This document shows, piece after piece, positions 9,884-20,789 of a stretch of 64,000 bases of DNA. The translations under genes and the position numbers were made by a program. This DNA is from Nilaparvata lugens (lineage: Eukaryota; Arthropoda; Insecta; Hemiptera; Delphacidae): positions 4,944,984-5,008,983 of the forward strand of contig NC_052505.1 of NCBI RefSeq assembly GCF_014356525.2, given 5' to 3'. Position 1 is the stretch's first letter; every line of letters begins with the position of its first letter. The notes under the pieces were generated by a model. That model was not told the DNA's origin. It was given only the letters and a program-made list of their open reading frames with translations, and searched no databases.

Positions 9884-11642
9884 TTGTCAATATTCGCTGT
9901 TGCAGAAGTCTTCGGTGTGTATATACTTAAACATAATTATTATAAGAAGTTCGTTGTTGGTTATCCATCTTGTTTTCACTATTATTATTACTATCGTATT
10001 TAATAAAACTTTAAAGTGAAAAAACACTCACATTTTGATGTGGTGACGTCCGTTTCGTGCTGGTATTGCACATTTTCAAGCCAAACAGAGACGGAAGTAT
10101 TTAAGGTTATGAGGGTGAAATTTGGTCAGAGTGGGGGTGGAGAGGAGTTTTGGCGGTTGATGGAGGAGGATTTAAATGAGTTTGTCGAATAGAGTGTGGG
10201 AGGAAAAGTTGATTTGGTCATTTAGAATAGTTTGGCTGAACAAATTTACTAGAACAATTTGAAATATACCAAACAACAGCCAAACAATATTCTAAATGAC
10301 CAAATCAACTTTTCCTCCCACACTCTGTTTGACAAACTCATTTAAATCCTCCTCCATTAACCTCCAAAACTCCTCTCCACCCCAACTCTGACCAAATTTC
10401 ACCCTCATAACCTTAAATAGGTACTTCAGTCTCTGTTTGGCTTGAAAATGTGCAATACCAGCACGAAACGGACGTCGCCACATCAAAGAATATGAGTGTA
10501 TTTTTCACTTTAAAGTTTTATTAAATACGATAGTAATATTATAAGAAGCTTTAATATAATAAGATTACATTTATGTAGTTCTGTGAACAGTAGACCTCGC
10601 ACAGTTATCACAAGTATGAGTCACTTATGCTGCGTCAAAGTTGTAGAACCAATACTAAATTGAAAACTCTCTTGAAGAAAATATTAAAAATCCACTAAAA
10701 AAGTATAAAATAATTTGAAAGCTAGCTTCAGAATAAGATTAAAAATATTATAATCCAGTTCCAATAGAACCCATGAAGAGTGATTATTATTCAACAAGTT
10801 TTATGAATAGGCATACATACCTTCATCTTTAGGGATGTGAGACACTTTGAAAATATTCTTGAAAGGGCCACCGGTAGTGACGGTTATGCAGAGTGTCGAC
10901 TCCAGAAAGAATTCAGAAGCTCCTCGCTTTTGTGGTAACAAGGTGACAGTAGCACAATTAACTGTTGAATTCATAGCAGAAACGGGAGTTCTATTGTTCA
11001 GTTGATCAACATGGTATTGAATTTGACAATAGAACTACAATTACCATGCTCCACTACGCGAAGTGTGGTGATTTTAATGAGAGCGATAAAGAAGCTTTCC
11101 ATTTGAATAACATACAAAATTTTTTCTACAACTGCAGTATTGGATTCCTCCAATACAATAAACAGTTTTTTTTCTAATAATAAGTTCAATTATTTTATAA
11201 ATCAATGTAATAATAATAAAATGATACAGTTATTTAAATATTTTATCTACCTACAATAAGCATCAGTTTTTATGATGCTTTGTTGGAGAGTTATAAGCCC
11301 TGAAAGAGCAAAACAACCTTGTTTTTTGGATAAAAACCTGTTATTTTAACAATTACACACCTTCAAGAGCGAATATCTCGGGAATCGTTGGGAATATCAC
11401 AAAATTCCACTGAACAAAAAGTGTAGAGAATTTATCAAGCTTCATTTTTGAATAGTTAGCTATGTCGGTTGAACGCGTTGTTCTCAAGATATGAGCGTGG
11501 AAGCAAAACGCTGAAAAATGCAACTTTTAAACTACCTAACACACGAGTTAGGAATGGGGACTTTTGATATGTTCTCCTCCCAACTAGTCTCAACAAAGCT
11601 GCAAAGTCAAAATTTTGTTTAAAACATTCCCTCAGTATTCTG
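9884..11642. repeat. 1.76-kb tandem duplication, unit 1
   Basis: The segment starting TTGTCAATATTCGCTGTTGC recurs at 11643 with few changes. Inside is an inverted repeat (9984-10537) with arms of about 255 bases around a short centre. Short open frames in it have no recognisable domain. Confidence 0.85.
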
Positions 11643-13408
11643 TTGTCAATATTCGCTGTTGCAGAAGTCTTCGGTGTGTATATACTTAAACATAATTATT
11701 ATAAGAAGTTCGTTGTTGGTTATCCATCTTGTTTTCACTATTAGCCTATTATTACTATCGTATTTAATAAAACTTTAAAGTGAAAAAACACTCACATTTT
11801 GATGTGGTGACGTCCGTTTCGTGCTGGTATTGCACATTTTCAAGCCAAACAGAGACGGAAGTATTTAAGTTTATGAGGGTGAAATTTGGTCTGATTGGGG
11901 GTGGAGAGGAGTTTTGGCGGTTGATGGAGGAGGATTTAAATGAGTTTGTCGAATAGAGTGTGGGAGGAAAAGTTGATTTGGTCATTTAGAATAGTTTGGC
12001 TGAACAAATTTACTAGAACAATTTGAAATATACCAAACAACAGCCAAACAATATTCTAAATGACCAAATCAACTTTTCCTCCCACACTCTGTTTGACAAA
12101 CTCATTTAAATCCTCCTCCATTAACCTCCAAAACTCCTCTCCACCCCAACTCTGACCAAATTTCACCCTCATAACCTTAAATACTTCAGTCTCTGTTTGG
12201 CTTGAAAATGTGCAATACCAGCACGAAACGGACGTCGCCACATCAAAGAATATGAGTGTATTTTTCACTTTAAAGTTTATTAAATACGATAGTAATATTA
12301 TAAGAAGCTTTAATATAATAAGATTACATTTATGTAGTTCTGTGAACAGTAGACCTCGCACAGTTATCACAAGTATGAGTCACTTTTGCTGCGTCAAAGT
12401 TGTAGAACCAATACTAAATTGAAAACTCTCTTGAAGAAAATATTAAAAATCCACTAACAAAGTATAAAATAATTTGAAAGCTAGCTTCAGAATAAGATTA
12501 AAAATATTATAATCCAGTTCCAATAGAACCCATGAAGAGTGATTATTATTCAACAAGTTTTATGAATAGGCATACATACCTTCATCTTTAGGGATGTGCA
12601 GACACTTTGAAAATATTCTTGAAAGGGCACTGGTAGTGACGGTTATGCAGAGTGTCGACTCCCGAAAGAATTCAGAAGCTCCTCGCTTTTGTGGTATCAA
12701 GGTGACACTAGCACAATTAACTGTTGAATTCATAGCAGAAACGGGAGTTCTATTGTTCAGTTGATCAACATGGTATTGAATTTGACAATAGAACTACAAT
12801 TACCATGCTCCACTACGCGAAGTGTGGTGATTTTAATGAGAGCGATAAAGAAGCTTTCCATTTGAATAACATACAAAATTTTTTCTACAACTGCAGTATT
12901 GGATTCCTCCAATACAATAAACAGTTTTTTTTTTTCTAATAATAAGTTCAATTATTTTATAAATCAATGTAATAATAATAAAATGATACAGTTATTTAAA
13001 TATTTTATCTACCTACAATAAGCATCAGTTTTTATGATGCTTTGTTGGAGAGTTATAAGCCCTGAAAGAGCAAAACAACCTTGTTTTTTGGATAAAAACC
13101 TGTTATTTTAACAATTACACACCTTCAAGAGCGAATATCTCGGGAATCGTTGGGAATATCACAAAATTCCACTGAACAAAAAGTGTAGAGAATTTATCAA
13201 GCTTCATTTTTGAATAGTTAGCTATGTCGGTTGAACGCGTTGTTCTCAAGATATGAGCGTGGAAGCAAAACGCTGAAAAATGCAACTTTTAAACTACCTA
13301 ACACACGAGTTAGGAATGGGGACTTTTGATATGTTCTCCTCCCAACTAGTCTCAACAAAGCTGCAAAGTCAAAAATTTTGTTTAAAACATTCCCTCAGTA
13401 TTCTTTTG
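11643..13408. repeat. 1.76-kb tandem duplication, unit 2
   Basis: A near-identical second unit, including the inverted repeat at about 11749-12297. Differences are small (for example an insertion of TAGCC near 11743 and a longer T run near 12925). It ends about 155 bases before exon D. Confidence 0.85.
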
Positions 13409-13562
13409 TCAATTGGTCTATTGTTGCAAGAAAGGAGATTTCACACACAACGCCAAAGCTGCTGTAAAAGGTAGCGTCAACTGACTTATGGCACTCTTTT
13501 GTATATATAGTGTTTCGTCATGGAAAACATCATCAATTTGATTGCATTGTTCTAATGTTCAG

Positions 13563-13796
13563 ATCAGCGAAGAAGCAGCCGAACCGGACAGCTTCCACAG
13601 CCTGAAGAAGCTGAAACGGTCGATGTCTGGTGCACTGGGCAGAGCCGGAGGAGTCATCAAGGAAAGCCAGGGTCAGGAGTCACTGCCCCTGGACGGCAAC
13701 TGGGTGCTCAGCCGCAGTGTGCCCAACTCACTCAACAACGGCCATAGCAGTCTGCAGCGGTGGGCTAGCAATTCCACGCCATCTTCTCCCGAACAG
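13563..13796 (+). CDS. Host gene exon D
   Basis: The acceptor CTAATGTTCAG ends at 13562 and the donor is CAG|GTCTGC, which is weaker than the others. It has 78 codons, phase 0 to 0, and is GC-rich within AT-rich DNA. It contains a basic stretch HSLKKLKRSMSGALGRAGGV, then LDGNWVLSRSVPNS and a Ser/Pro end. The 10.3-kb downstream intron carries the antisense LTR retrotransposon. Confidence 0.88.
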
Positions 13797-14045
13797 GTCT
13801 GCTCTATTATTGCAATATTTGAAATATTATTACTGTAATACTGTTCATAAAAGTTATATCAATAGTTGTAAACCATCGAGCACAAAATAATAATCTGGAA
13901 TAACTAATGATCGAGTCAGAAGTGGTTTGCCTATTTTGACTATCGATCCTCAACTTCCTGTAAAGCTAGACAAGGGTTAGCAATTCTATGATGCCTTCTC
14001 CCAAACAAAACATACATTTGAAATGAAGAATATTATATATTAATA

Positions 14046-14195
14046 TAGTTTGAAAATGTACTGTATATAAGATTTGTTTTTGAACTATTTTTGACGACAC
14101 TACAGCCTAACTTTTGAATAATAGTTTGAAAATTTACTGTATATAAGATTCGTTTTTGAACTATTTTTGACGACACTACAGTCTAACTTTTGAAT
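14046..14195. repeat. Tandem repeat, 75-bp period
   Basis: ATAGTTTGAAAATGTACTGT and ATAGTTTGAAAATTTACTGT start two units, at 14046 and 14121. Confidence 0.8.
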
Positions 14196-14372
14196 AATAG
14201 TTATATTAAAAACTAGTACTCACGTGTAGAGCGCTTTCGGATTTTTTAAATTCATTTTCAACACTCGGATTTTGAAAAAATCAAAAGCGCTCCACATGTG
14301 AGTACTAGTTTTTAATATAGCTATTATTCAAAAGTTAGACTGTAGTGTCGTCAAAAATAGTTCAAAAACGAA
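14149..14372. mobile_element. Foldback element next to the LTR insertion
   Basis: TTCGTTTTTGAACTATTTTT and its inverse form arms of about 100 bases (centre near 14260, with GAGCGCTTTCGG-like sequence in each arm). Confidence 0.75.
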
Positions 14373-14415
14373 TTATTAACATGCAGTTCTCATGGATAGT
14401 GAAATGGATGAGTAT

Positions 14416-16859
14416 TGTAAAGCTCTTCCTGGGGGAGTCACTCTCACCTCCAAGGATGGGACAATACACGTAGGGTGAATCTTGTACTAAGTCAATGGTG
14501 TAGCGGCTATAAATTTTGTAATTGCGTGCGTGGACGCTGAGTGAACACCAGACTGATTGACTCACTACAAGACTCAATACAATTGTCGGAATCGCGGGAG
14601 GCCTAAACGCTCGCTCACCCTTGATTCTTCTAATGACAAATTGTATAGTGATGAAATTTTTATAAGCAGTGTAGCGATCGCTAAACACTGAAGACGGATA
14701 CCTTAAAATTATTACCTGTGAAGAATGAGCATACAAAATCATACAGGTCGAGCAAAAATCCCGATGTAGATAATTTACGGGACTGCGTCTCTAATAAGTT
14801 CTGAAGGATTAAAATACAGTGTTTGAACCAAATATCGTTCAGAATATATTTCGAGAACAGAGTCTTGTCGGGTTTTAAGCTCTATTGTAGGAATTTATAT
14901 GATCTATGGCTGCATCCGCTGTACAATTGATGTGTTCGCTCCTAAGTCGAGGTAGGTAACAGATAAAAGCTGATATATGAGCAGGTAAGGACAAAGAATA
15001 AATATCTCGATCTGACCCCACTCGCTACATCCACTTAGACCTGTTCCAATATCCAGCTTGATTCAATTATTCCAATGATCGTATTCGATCGGTTCTTGAT
15101 AATATAGAACGTATCAGACACAATAATTGACAGGCTTAAGAAATAATCGAACTCAGAAAGCGAATTAACAAAACTGAAATATATTACAATAAAATATGCA
15201 ATCATACAGTGCAGGTTCAGAAATTGATTTACAGGTTGATAATAATTTGGCATTAACAGAATAGTTAAAAAATTTCTTGTGCTTGCATGATACCATGCGT
15301 GATTCAACAGAGTTTTACAATTGATAAAATTTAACAGTTTGAAAAATAGTGAAAAATGAATTATAGAAAATATTTTAAAATGTTCGGGGTCGTGGTTCAG
15401 GCAGCGGAGGATAGTCAATCAACTACAAATTCTTAGAAATTAAATATGAATAAATTTTAAGCTCTTAATAACTAAAAGCGCTTGTCGGCGTGGCCAATAA
15501 TTTAACGAAGAAAAATTTATGTTTTTCTGCACTGAAATATTTTCGAAGCGTAGATTGGGGCCCCTTATGACTTATAACTCACGTGAAATTCCTTGGTAGT
15601 CGTGGTTTTCTTCTTTAGATCAAAAATCGTTTGATCGGCGGCAATCCAGGCTTTGGTTTCAGCACGTGGGGAATTTTAATTCAAATATCTCCTTCACCGA
15701 ATTAAATAAGGGATAATTTACTTTAAGCTGTTAAATTTATCGATTGATGAAAACAGAAATTTATAAATAACAAATAGATTGGCCTAAAATATCGGCTCAC
15801 AAATAGAACATTTAAAAATCGAACAAGAAATTTTACAAATAGGTCTTTGGTAACTATGAAAGAGATCTACACGGTAAGGATTTCAAAAGGGAAGTGCTGC
15901 TCTTTTCTCTAAGCTTTTAGGCTAGACCTTGCTTCTCAGAATCTCGATGTAATCATTTGCATAAAAATTTGCCATTGGTAGAACGCTTGTGACGTAAACA
16001 TGACGTCAGTGGCAAGCAGTAGAATACAATTCCTTTAATTACAATAATAATTTAATTTATGTAATTCTTAAAACTGCTTAATCTTATAGACATAGTTCCT
16101 CTCATACAATGTACACGTGCTAGTGTAACTGATAAGGCAGGGTTGGTGTCTGATAATAGATTAACATGTGCTGCCTTCAAACGATCACCGTCTTGGTGCT
16201 ATTTCTATGCACTGTGATTGGTTTAGACCTACCAAAGAGATTTAATTACCATGTGGTTCAGTTGAATTAAATTATTAATAAATTAATATTCTTGTACAAT
16301 TTTCATTAGGTTTGAGATTATTATAATTAATTTCTGCCATTTTATCAATAATAGAATTTCATGCTATGACCTATTTAGTTATAATAAGACCTGACGCATA
16401 ATACAATTTCTTAAATAATAAATAATTTCAACAATAATACATACATTTTATTTTTTTAATTTGAAATTCTTGATCCTTTATTGATAGTTTTATAATTTTT
16501 AGAGATGATATTTTACCTTGCATGAAAACCGGCATGATATTTGACAATGCTTTGAATCAGTCAGCTGCGTTCGAACTGTTTTAAAAACATCTGATCGATA
16601 GTAAACAAAGTGTAACCTCAAAATCAGTGAGCAATTCGTAAATAATTTGTGCTTTATTCGCAAAATAATTATAATTTTATTGAATAATTTTCCTAGAAAA
16701 ATATTCAGTACAGAACGGTACTCTTATCTAATATACAGTTATTGATAAGTAAGCGTTATCGCTCGGTCGCTAACCATTCCTTTAGCAAATTCTTTCATTT
16801 TAAAAGGTAATCACAATTTTTCTCTCTTTTCATGAGATCTATTTGAAAAATTCATCACA
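14416..16859 (-). repeat. LTR (3' LTR of the minus-strand element)
   Basis: 2.44 kb, matching 20790-23234 with only a few changes, for example in the T run near 15528 and the T/A run near 16450. It contains short open frames in both LTRs with no recognised product; these are probably chance. Confidence 0.92.
15953..16010 (-). promoter_or_regulatory. Cluster of promoter-type motifs in the LTR
   Basis: Within 55 bases are an octamer ATTTGCAT (15955-15962), an inverted CCAAT (ATTGG), TGACGTAA (15990-15997) and a palindromic TGACGTCA (16001-16008). The same cluster is at about 22328-22385 in the other LTR. It suits a CREB/ATF, POU and NF-Y-type promoter; activity is inferred. Confidence 0.4.
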
Positions 16860-18296
16860 CAAAAGCCCCCAGGATATTTTAAATAGGTAATTGGGAGACG
16901 AGTCGAAACAATGACTATTTGAAAAATCCGATATTGTGATGAATACACTATTTCATCTCCTTACTTCTACGAAAACTCAACACTTAACACTAAAAACAAT
17001 ATATCGTGCACTTTTGGCTACGAAAAATAAATAATTGATTGTTCCTTCCATTGGATACAATCGAAATACAATAATTAATGAGGTCTCTTTGGATCCTTCA
17101 TTAAAACAACTCCACAACTTCCATTCATGGGTGGCTTATGAGCAGACCCATAACTATAACAAATATACAAAATTTCACATATTACTTCTTAAGATTTGAA
17201 TAGTATTTGCAACAAATATAGACTTTCATCATTTTTTCATAGTTGTTACAGGTTTCGACTCTTTGGTTTGGCTTTTACTTAAATTGGGTGAGAGTGTGAT
17301 TTTATTTCGGTGACTTGACAATCGTCTACCGTTTGACTCGAGCAATTTCTTATTTGCGCTTAGTACGTTGCGTACAAACAGGGTTACACTTGAAATGGCT
17401 TTCTTGACTTTTATCAATGTTGGTTACAAATATTAAGTCCTTAAGATTATATTTATCAATTTGAATTACAATTCATGATCTTTTGATGCAACAGTGATAA
17501 ATTTCACATTTGAAGGTAAGAATTTCATTTTCTTTGGAGTTTTTAGAGATACATTCATATATGACATAGAACATGCGCATTTCGTGCAAATTAACATAAA
17601 TATATATTTTTGGTTGGTTTTTTGCTTATGATTTCACATTAAATAATATGTTACATTAATAATTGAATAACGATATTGCTTGAATTCTATTAACATTGAC
17701 TCTAGGATTTCGTACACATTGGTTGGTGGGACGAAGAAAATTATCGAACAGGCTTTGGTTCTGAATAGATTCTTTCTATCGGTTCTGTATTTCGAGGTTA
17801 GATTTACACATTTTTTCAAATAAACTTTGTTTATTTTCTTTCCTCCTATTCACTACTAATTCATGTTATTTCTAATTTATAATTATTTTCCGTGGATAAT
17901 ATAATTCTTGTTTCTGTTTTTTCAGTTGTGCAGATGATACCCGGCGATTGTTTCTACGATGACTGTAGCACGAGACAGATGGCTTGATTAGGTTGGTAAA
18001 TTTTTTAAAGTTTTTTCGTAGTTTTAATTTCTTGACTTAGAGTTGATAATAATTTCTTCATTTGAAGTGGATTGTTGTTTATTAGATGAGATGCGGCGAA
18101 GTTTAGGTTATGTTGATTATGATTAGGCTGCAGTAAAAAGATGCCAGTATGCAAGGATATGATTTGATGGGTAGGCTGTGACTATGAAGAAGTTTGATAG
18201 CTGATGTACTTCACAAATGTAGCTTCCAATTGATTAAAAGATTATTATTTCCTCAAGCCCCCATCTAAATTTGATTTCAGTATTTGTTTCAGGTTT
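16860..18296 (-). other. Internal non-coding part of the LTR element
   Basis: No pol-like frame is visible. The polypurine tract next to the 3' LTR is short: the minus strand reads CCTGGGGGC just before TTTTG, which is weaker than usual. Confidence 0.6.
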
Positions 18297-19958
18297 TCAT
18301 TCCAATTTACAACTATCCGTTTTATTAAAACTTGGTTTAAAACGAATGTGCCGGTGGTGTAGATCGATTCTTACAAATTCGTTTCCTCTTTGTTGGCCGG
18401 TAACATGCAGTTTGATCTCCTTAAATCTGACATGCCGGTGGTGTCTGTGTGTCTTTCCAAATGATATTTTCCTTTTTTGCATGCCGGTGTACAGTCTACT
18501 TGATTTTAACCGGACATGACTGCGGTGATTGTAGGCCCTTCTTGATAATTTTCTTCTCTCTTGCATGCTAGTAGAAAGCTTGATGTAAGATTTTAATCTA
18601 GTATGACGGCGGTGTAGGTAGGTTCTTCTTGAGACGATTTTTCTTTTCTGTATGGCGGGGAGAAATTTGATATTCAATTTTAGCCTAACATGATGGCGAT
18701 GTGGGTAAATTTTTCTTGAGACCATTTTTCTTTTCCGTGGATCTGCTATTTTACTTGTGTGTTGTTTTGATTCATAGTTTTTCGGTTTTTGTTTTGATTT
18801 TGATTTGTTGTGGGTTTCTGTTTTACTTCTATTGTTTTGTGGGTTATCTTCATGAGTATTGGGTTTGTATGTTGTAGGCGCTGTCTTCGGTGGATGGACG
18901 GTGATGTGGGCGGTCGGCGGTCCGGGCTGCTCTTCAACATGGTGGGCAACGTCCTTGGACTCCTGGCGTCCGGCGCGCGGTGGTACGAGCTGTCCCTCTA
19001 TGCCATGGATGTCGTCCTCGTCCTGGCGGGTGATGTCGGCTGGTCCCTCTCGGCGTTCTGCGGGGTGCGGCGCGACTTCAATCCTGACATTCTCGGTGGG
19101 TTGGTTTTCTATACATGTGTTATGTTCGCTTGTTTGTTTGACTTTAACCACCTTTATTGTATCCTTCTCTACATGTATATGTTTCTTAATGCTGACTTCG
19201 ACGCTGATTTTTCCCATATGCATATCTTCAGATATCCTATCCAATCGGTTATTTGTTTCTAAAATTGATTTATCCAGACACTCAGCTAATTTTTTGATGG
19301 TATTATCGGTATCATGGAATGCTCTGTCCATTCGCTGGCTCAACTTCTCCAAACCCTGTTCATTTGTCTTCTTTGCTTCTTGAACTTCCTTCTTTAATTC
19401 CTCCTTTGCTCGCTTACTGTCTTCTTTCAAATCATTTATTGCTTCACTTGTTTTCTTTGATGCTTCTTTTATTTGTTTGTTGTCTTCCTTTGTTTGTTTA
19501 TTGTCTTCTTTCAAATCATTTATTGCTTCACTTGTTTTCTTTGATGCTTCTTTTATTTGTTTGTTGTCTTCTTTTAATTCTTCCTTTGTTTGTTTGTTGT
19601 CTTCTTTTAAGTTGTTTATTGCTTCCAGGATGGTGTTCCAATCTATTGTGGGAGCGGGTGTATGGCGAACGGTTACCTTCTGGTTTTTTATCCGAGCAAC
19701 GGTACGAGAAATAGGAGTTCCTGTCTCGGGGGCGTCGTCGTCCGTATGCTCTCCCGATGTTTCGTCCTCCGGCTCTTGGGCTGCCGACGGATCTTCCACT
19801 AGGATGCAGCTCTCCTCCACCTGTGTCGAAGATAAATCATCCAGTACATTGGGATGGAAATCGGCGGATGCGGTGGCAGATGCGGATGGCGGCGAACAGT
19901 CGGGTGAGATGTCCTCGGTGTCCGACAGACTTGGATTGACCTGGTCGTTTCCTGCCAT
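18297..19958 (-). CDS. Gag-like structural ORF of the LTR element (553 aa)
   Basis: The only long ORF in the element. The ATG at 19958-19956 is chosen over one 30 codons upstream because it has a good Kozak context (ACCATGG) and starts MAGND, before an acidic Ser-rich region. Residues about 105-245 are a long predicted coiled coil with repeats of KEDNKQTKE / KEASKKTSEAINDL. Residues 245-405 are low-complexity and charged. Residues about 405-542 are five basic repeats of about 28 residues with a motif like HRHHVRLK, likely nucleic-acid binding. No CCHC zinc knuckle, capsid motif, protease or polymerase is seen. Gag is inferred from position after the primer site and from structure. It could instead be a captured gene. 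The DNA shows no stop or frameshift, so it may still be made. Confidence 0.65.
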   Translation of the reverse strand: MAGNDQVNPSLSDTEDISPDCSPPSASATASADFHPNVLDDLSSTQVEESCILVEDPSAAQEPEDETSGEHTDDDAPETGTPISRTVARIKNQKVTVRHTPAPTIDWNTILEAINNLKEDNKQTKEELKEDNKQIKEASKKTSEAINDLKEDNKQTKEDNKQIKEASKKTSEAINDLKEDSKRAKEELKKEVQEAKKTNEQGLEKLSQRMDRAFHDTDNTIKKLAECLDKSILETNNRLDRISEDMHMGKISVEVSIKKHIHVEKDTIKVVKVKQTSEHNTCIENQPTENVRIEVAPHPAERREGPADITRQDEDDIHGIEGQLVPPRAGRQESKDVAHHVEEQPGPPTAHITVHPPKTAPTTYKPNTHEDNPQNNRSKTETHNKSKSKQKPKNYESKQHTSKIADPRKRKMVSRKIYPHRHHVRLKLNIKFLPAIQKRKIVSRRTYLHRRHTRLKSYIKLSTSMQERRKLSRRAYNHRSHVRLKSSRLYTGMQKRKISFGKTHRHHRHVRFKEIKLHVTGQQRGNEFVRIDLHHRHIRFKPSFNKTDSCKLE

Positions 19959-20766
19959 GGTTTGTGGAAAAATAGCGCAACGAAAGTGTGCAGTGAACAA
20001 AAAACGTGAAAGTGTTGTGATATACAAAATAATTGGTAAGGAATCCAATAGGAATTGTTATAGCTTCGTAGTGAGTGAAATACAGAAAAAGTGGTTTAGC
20101 AATGTGTTCAGTGATAAAATGAGTCAAGTTAGCAATATCGTTAACATAAAAATGACACGAACATACAGGATACACAGTGAACACTTATGCGGTAATACAG
20201 GTACGCCTCTTATAATTTATTATTACTATTATTATAAATATTTTATTCTTATAATTTCTTGCCGCAGTTATATATAGGGCTAGTGTTCTTTGCAAAATTT
20301 TATATAAAAGCAGTGATGTTCTGCTTGAATTCCACAATATATCCGTGATTTAACTTTTACTTCCCTCTTTATGTTTTAAAAATTTTTAAAAATGTAAATA
20401 ACTTCAATCCTCTTTTCTGTAAATTTTTATAAATTGTTTCAATATAGACCTAATATTCTTCAAATAATATGACCTTTCTTATGATATCTCTTATACCTAT
20501 GACTTATAGTACGACCAATTTTCGAATAACACAATAATAAAATTCTGAGTTCGATTTTTTCTCTAAAAATTCATCAATCGATAAATTTCTTTTCTGTTCA
20601 AAAATTGGGTATGGTACTTCTTGTTATTTTATATAACAGTGAACAGTTAATATTAAATTTGAAGAAATTCACAACCATAAATTTTTTCAAAAATTTTCTC
20701 GTTGTCAGCGCTATAGTATACTGAGCAACTAAATAATCCTCGCAGTCGATTATCCACCTCTTCAAT
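19959..20766 (-). other. 5' untranslated leader of the LTR element
   Basis: About 800 bases between the primer binding site and the gag-like start, AT-rich, with no other frame of note. Confidence 0.55.
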
Positions 20767-20784
20767 GCCCCACGTTGGGCGCCA
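20767..20784 (-). other. Primer binding site of the LTR element
   Basis: The minus strand reads TGGCGCCCAACGTGGGGC, five bases after the LTR end. This is the standard TGGCGCCC-type retroelement primer site, complementary to a tRNA 3' end. Confidence 0.85.
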
Positions 20785-20789
20785 AATCA

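Noticed and set aside
10292..12370. Frames of 64-104 residues in the tandem duplication (KFGQSWGGEEFWRLMEEDLN)
   Set aside because: They lie in the arms of an inverted repeat and appear in both orientations; no domain was recognised. Kept as a repeat only.
14362..15418. Two minus-strand frames of about 126 residues in the LTR (also at 20787-21792)
   Set aside because: They repeat only because the LTR is repeated. No known LTR-encoded protein pattern was seen; probably chance frames.
18810..20277. Plus-strand frames opposite the gag-like ORF
   Set aside because: They are antisense shadows of the coiled-coil repeats and have low-complexity products.
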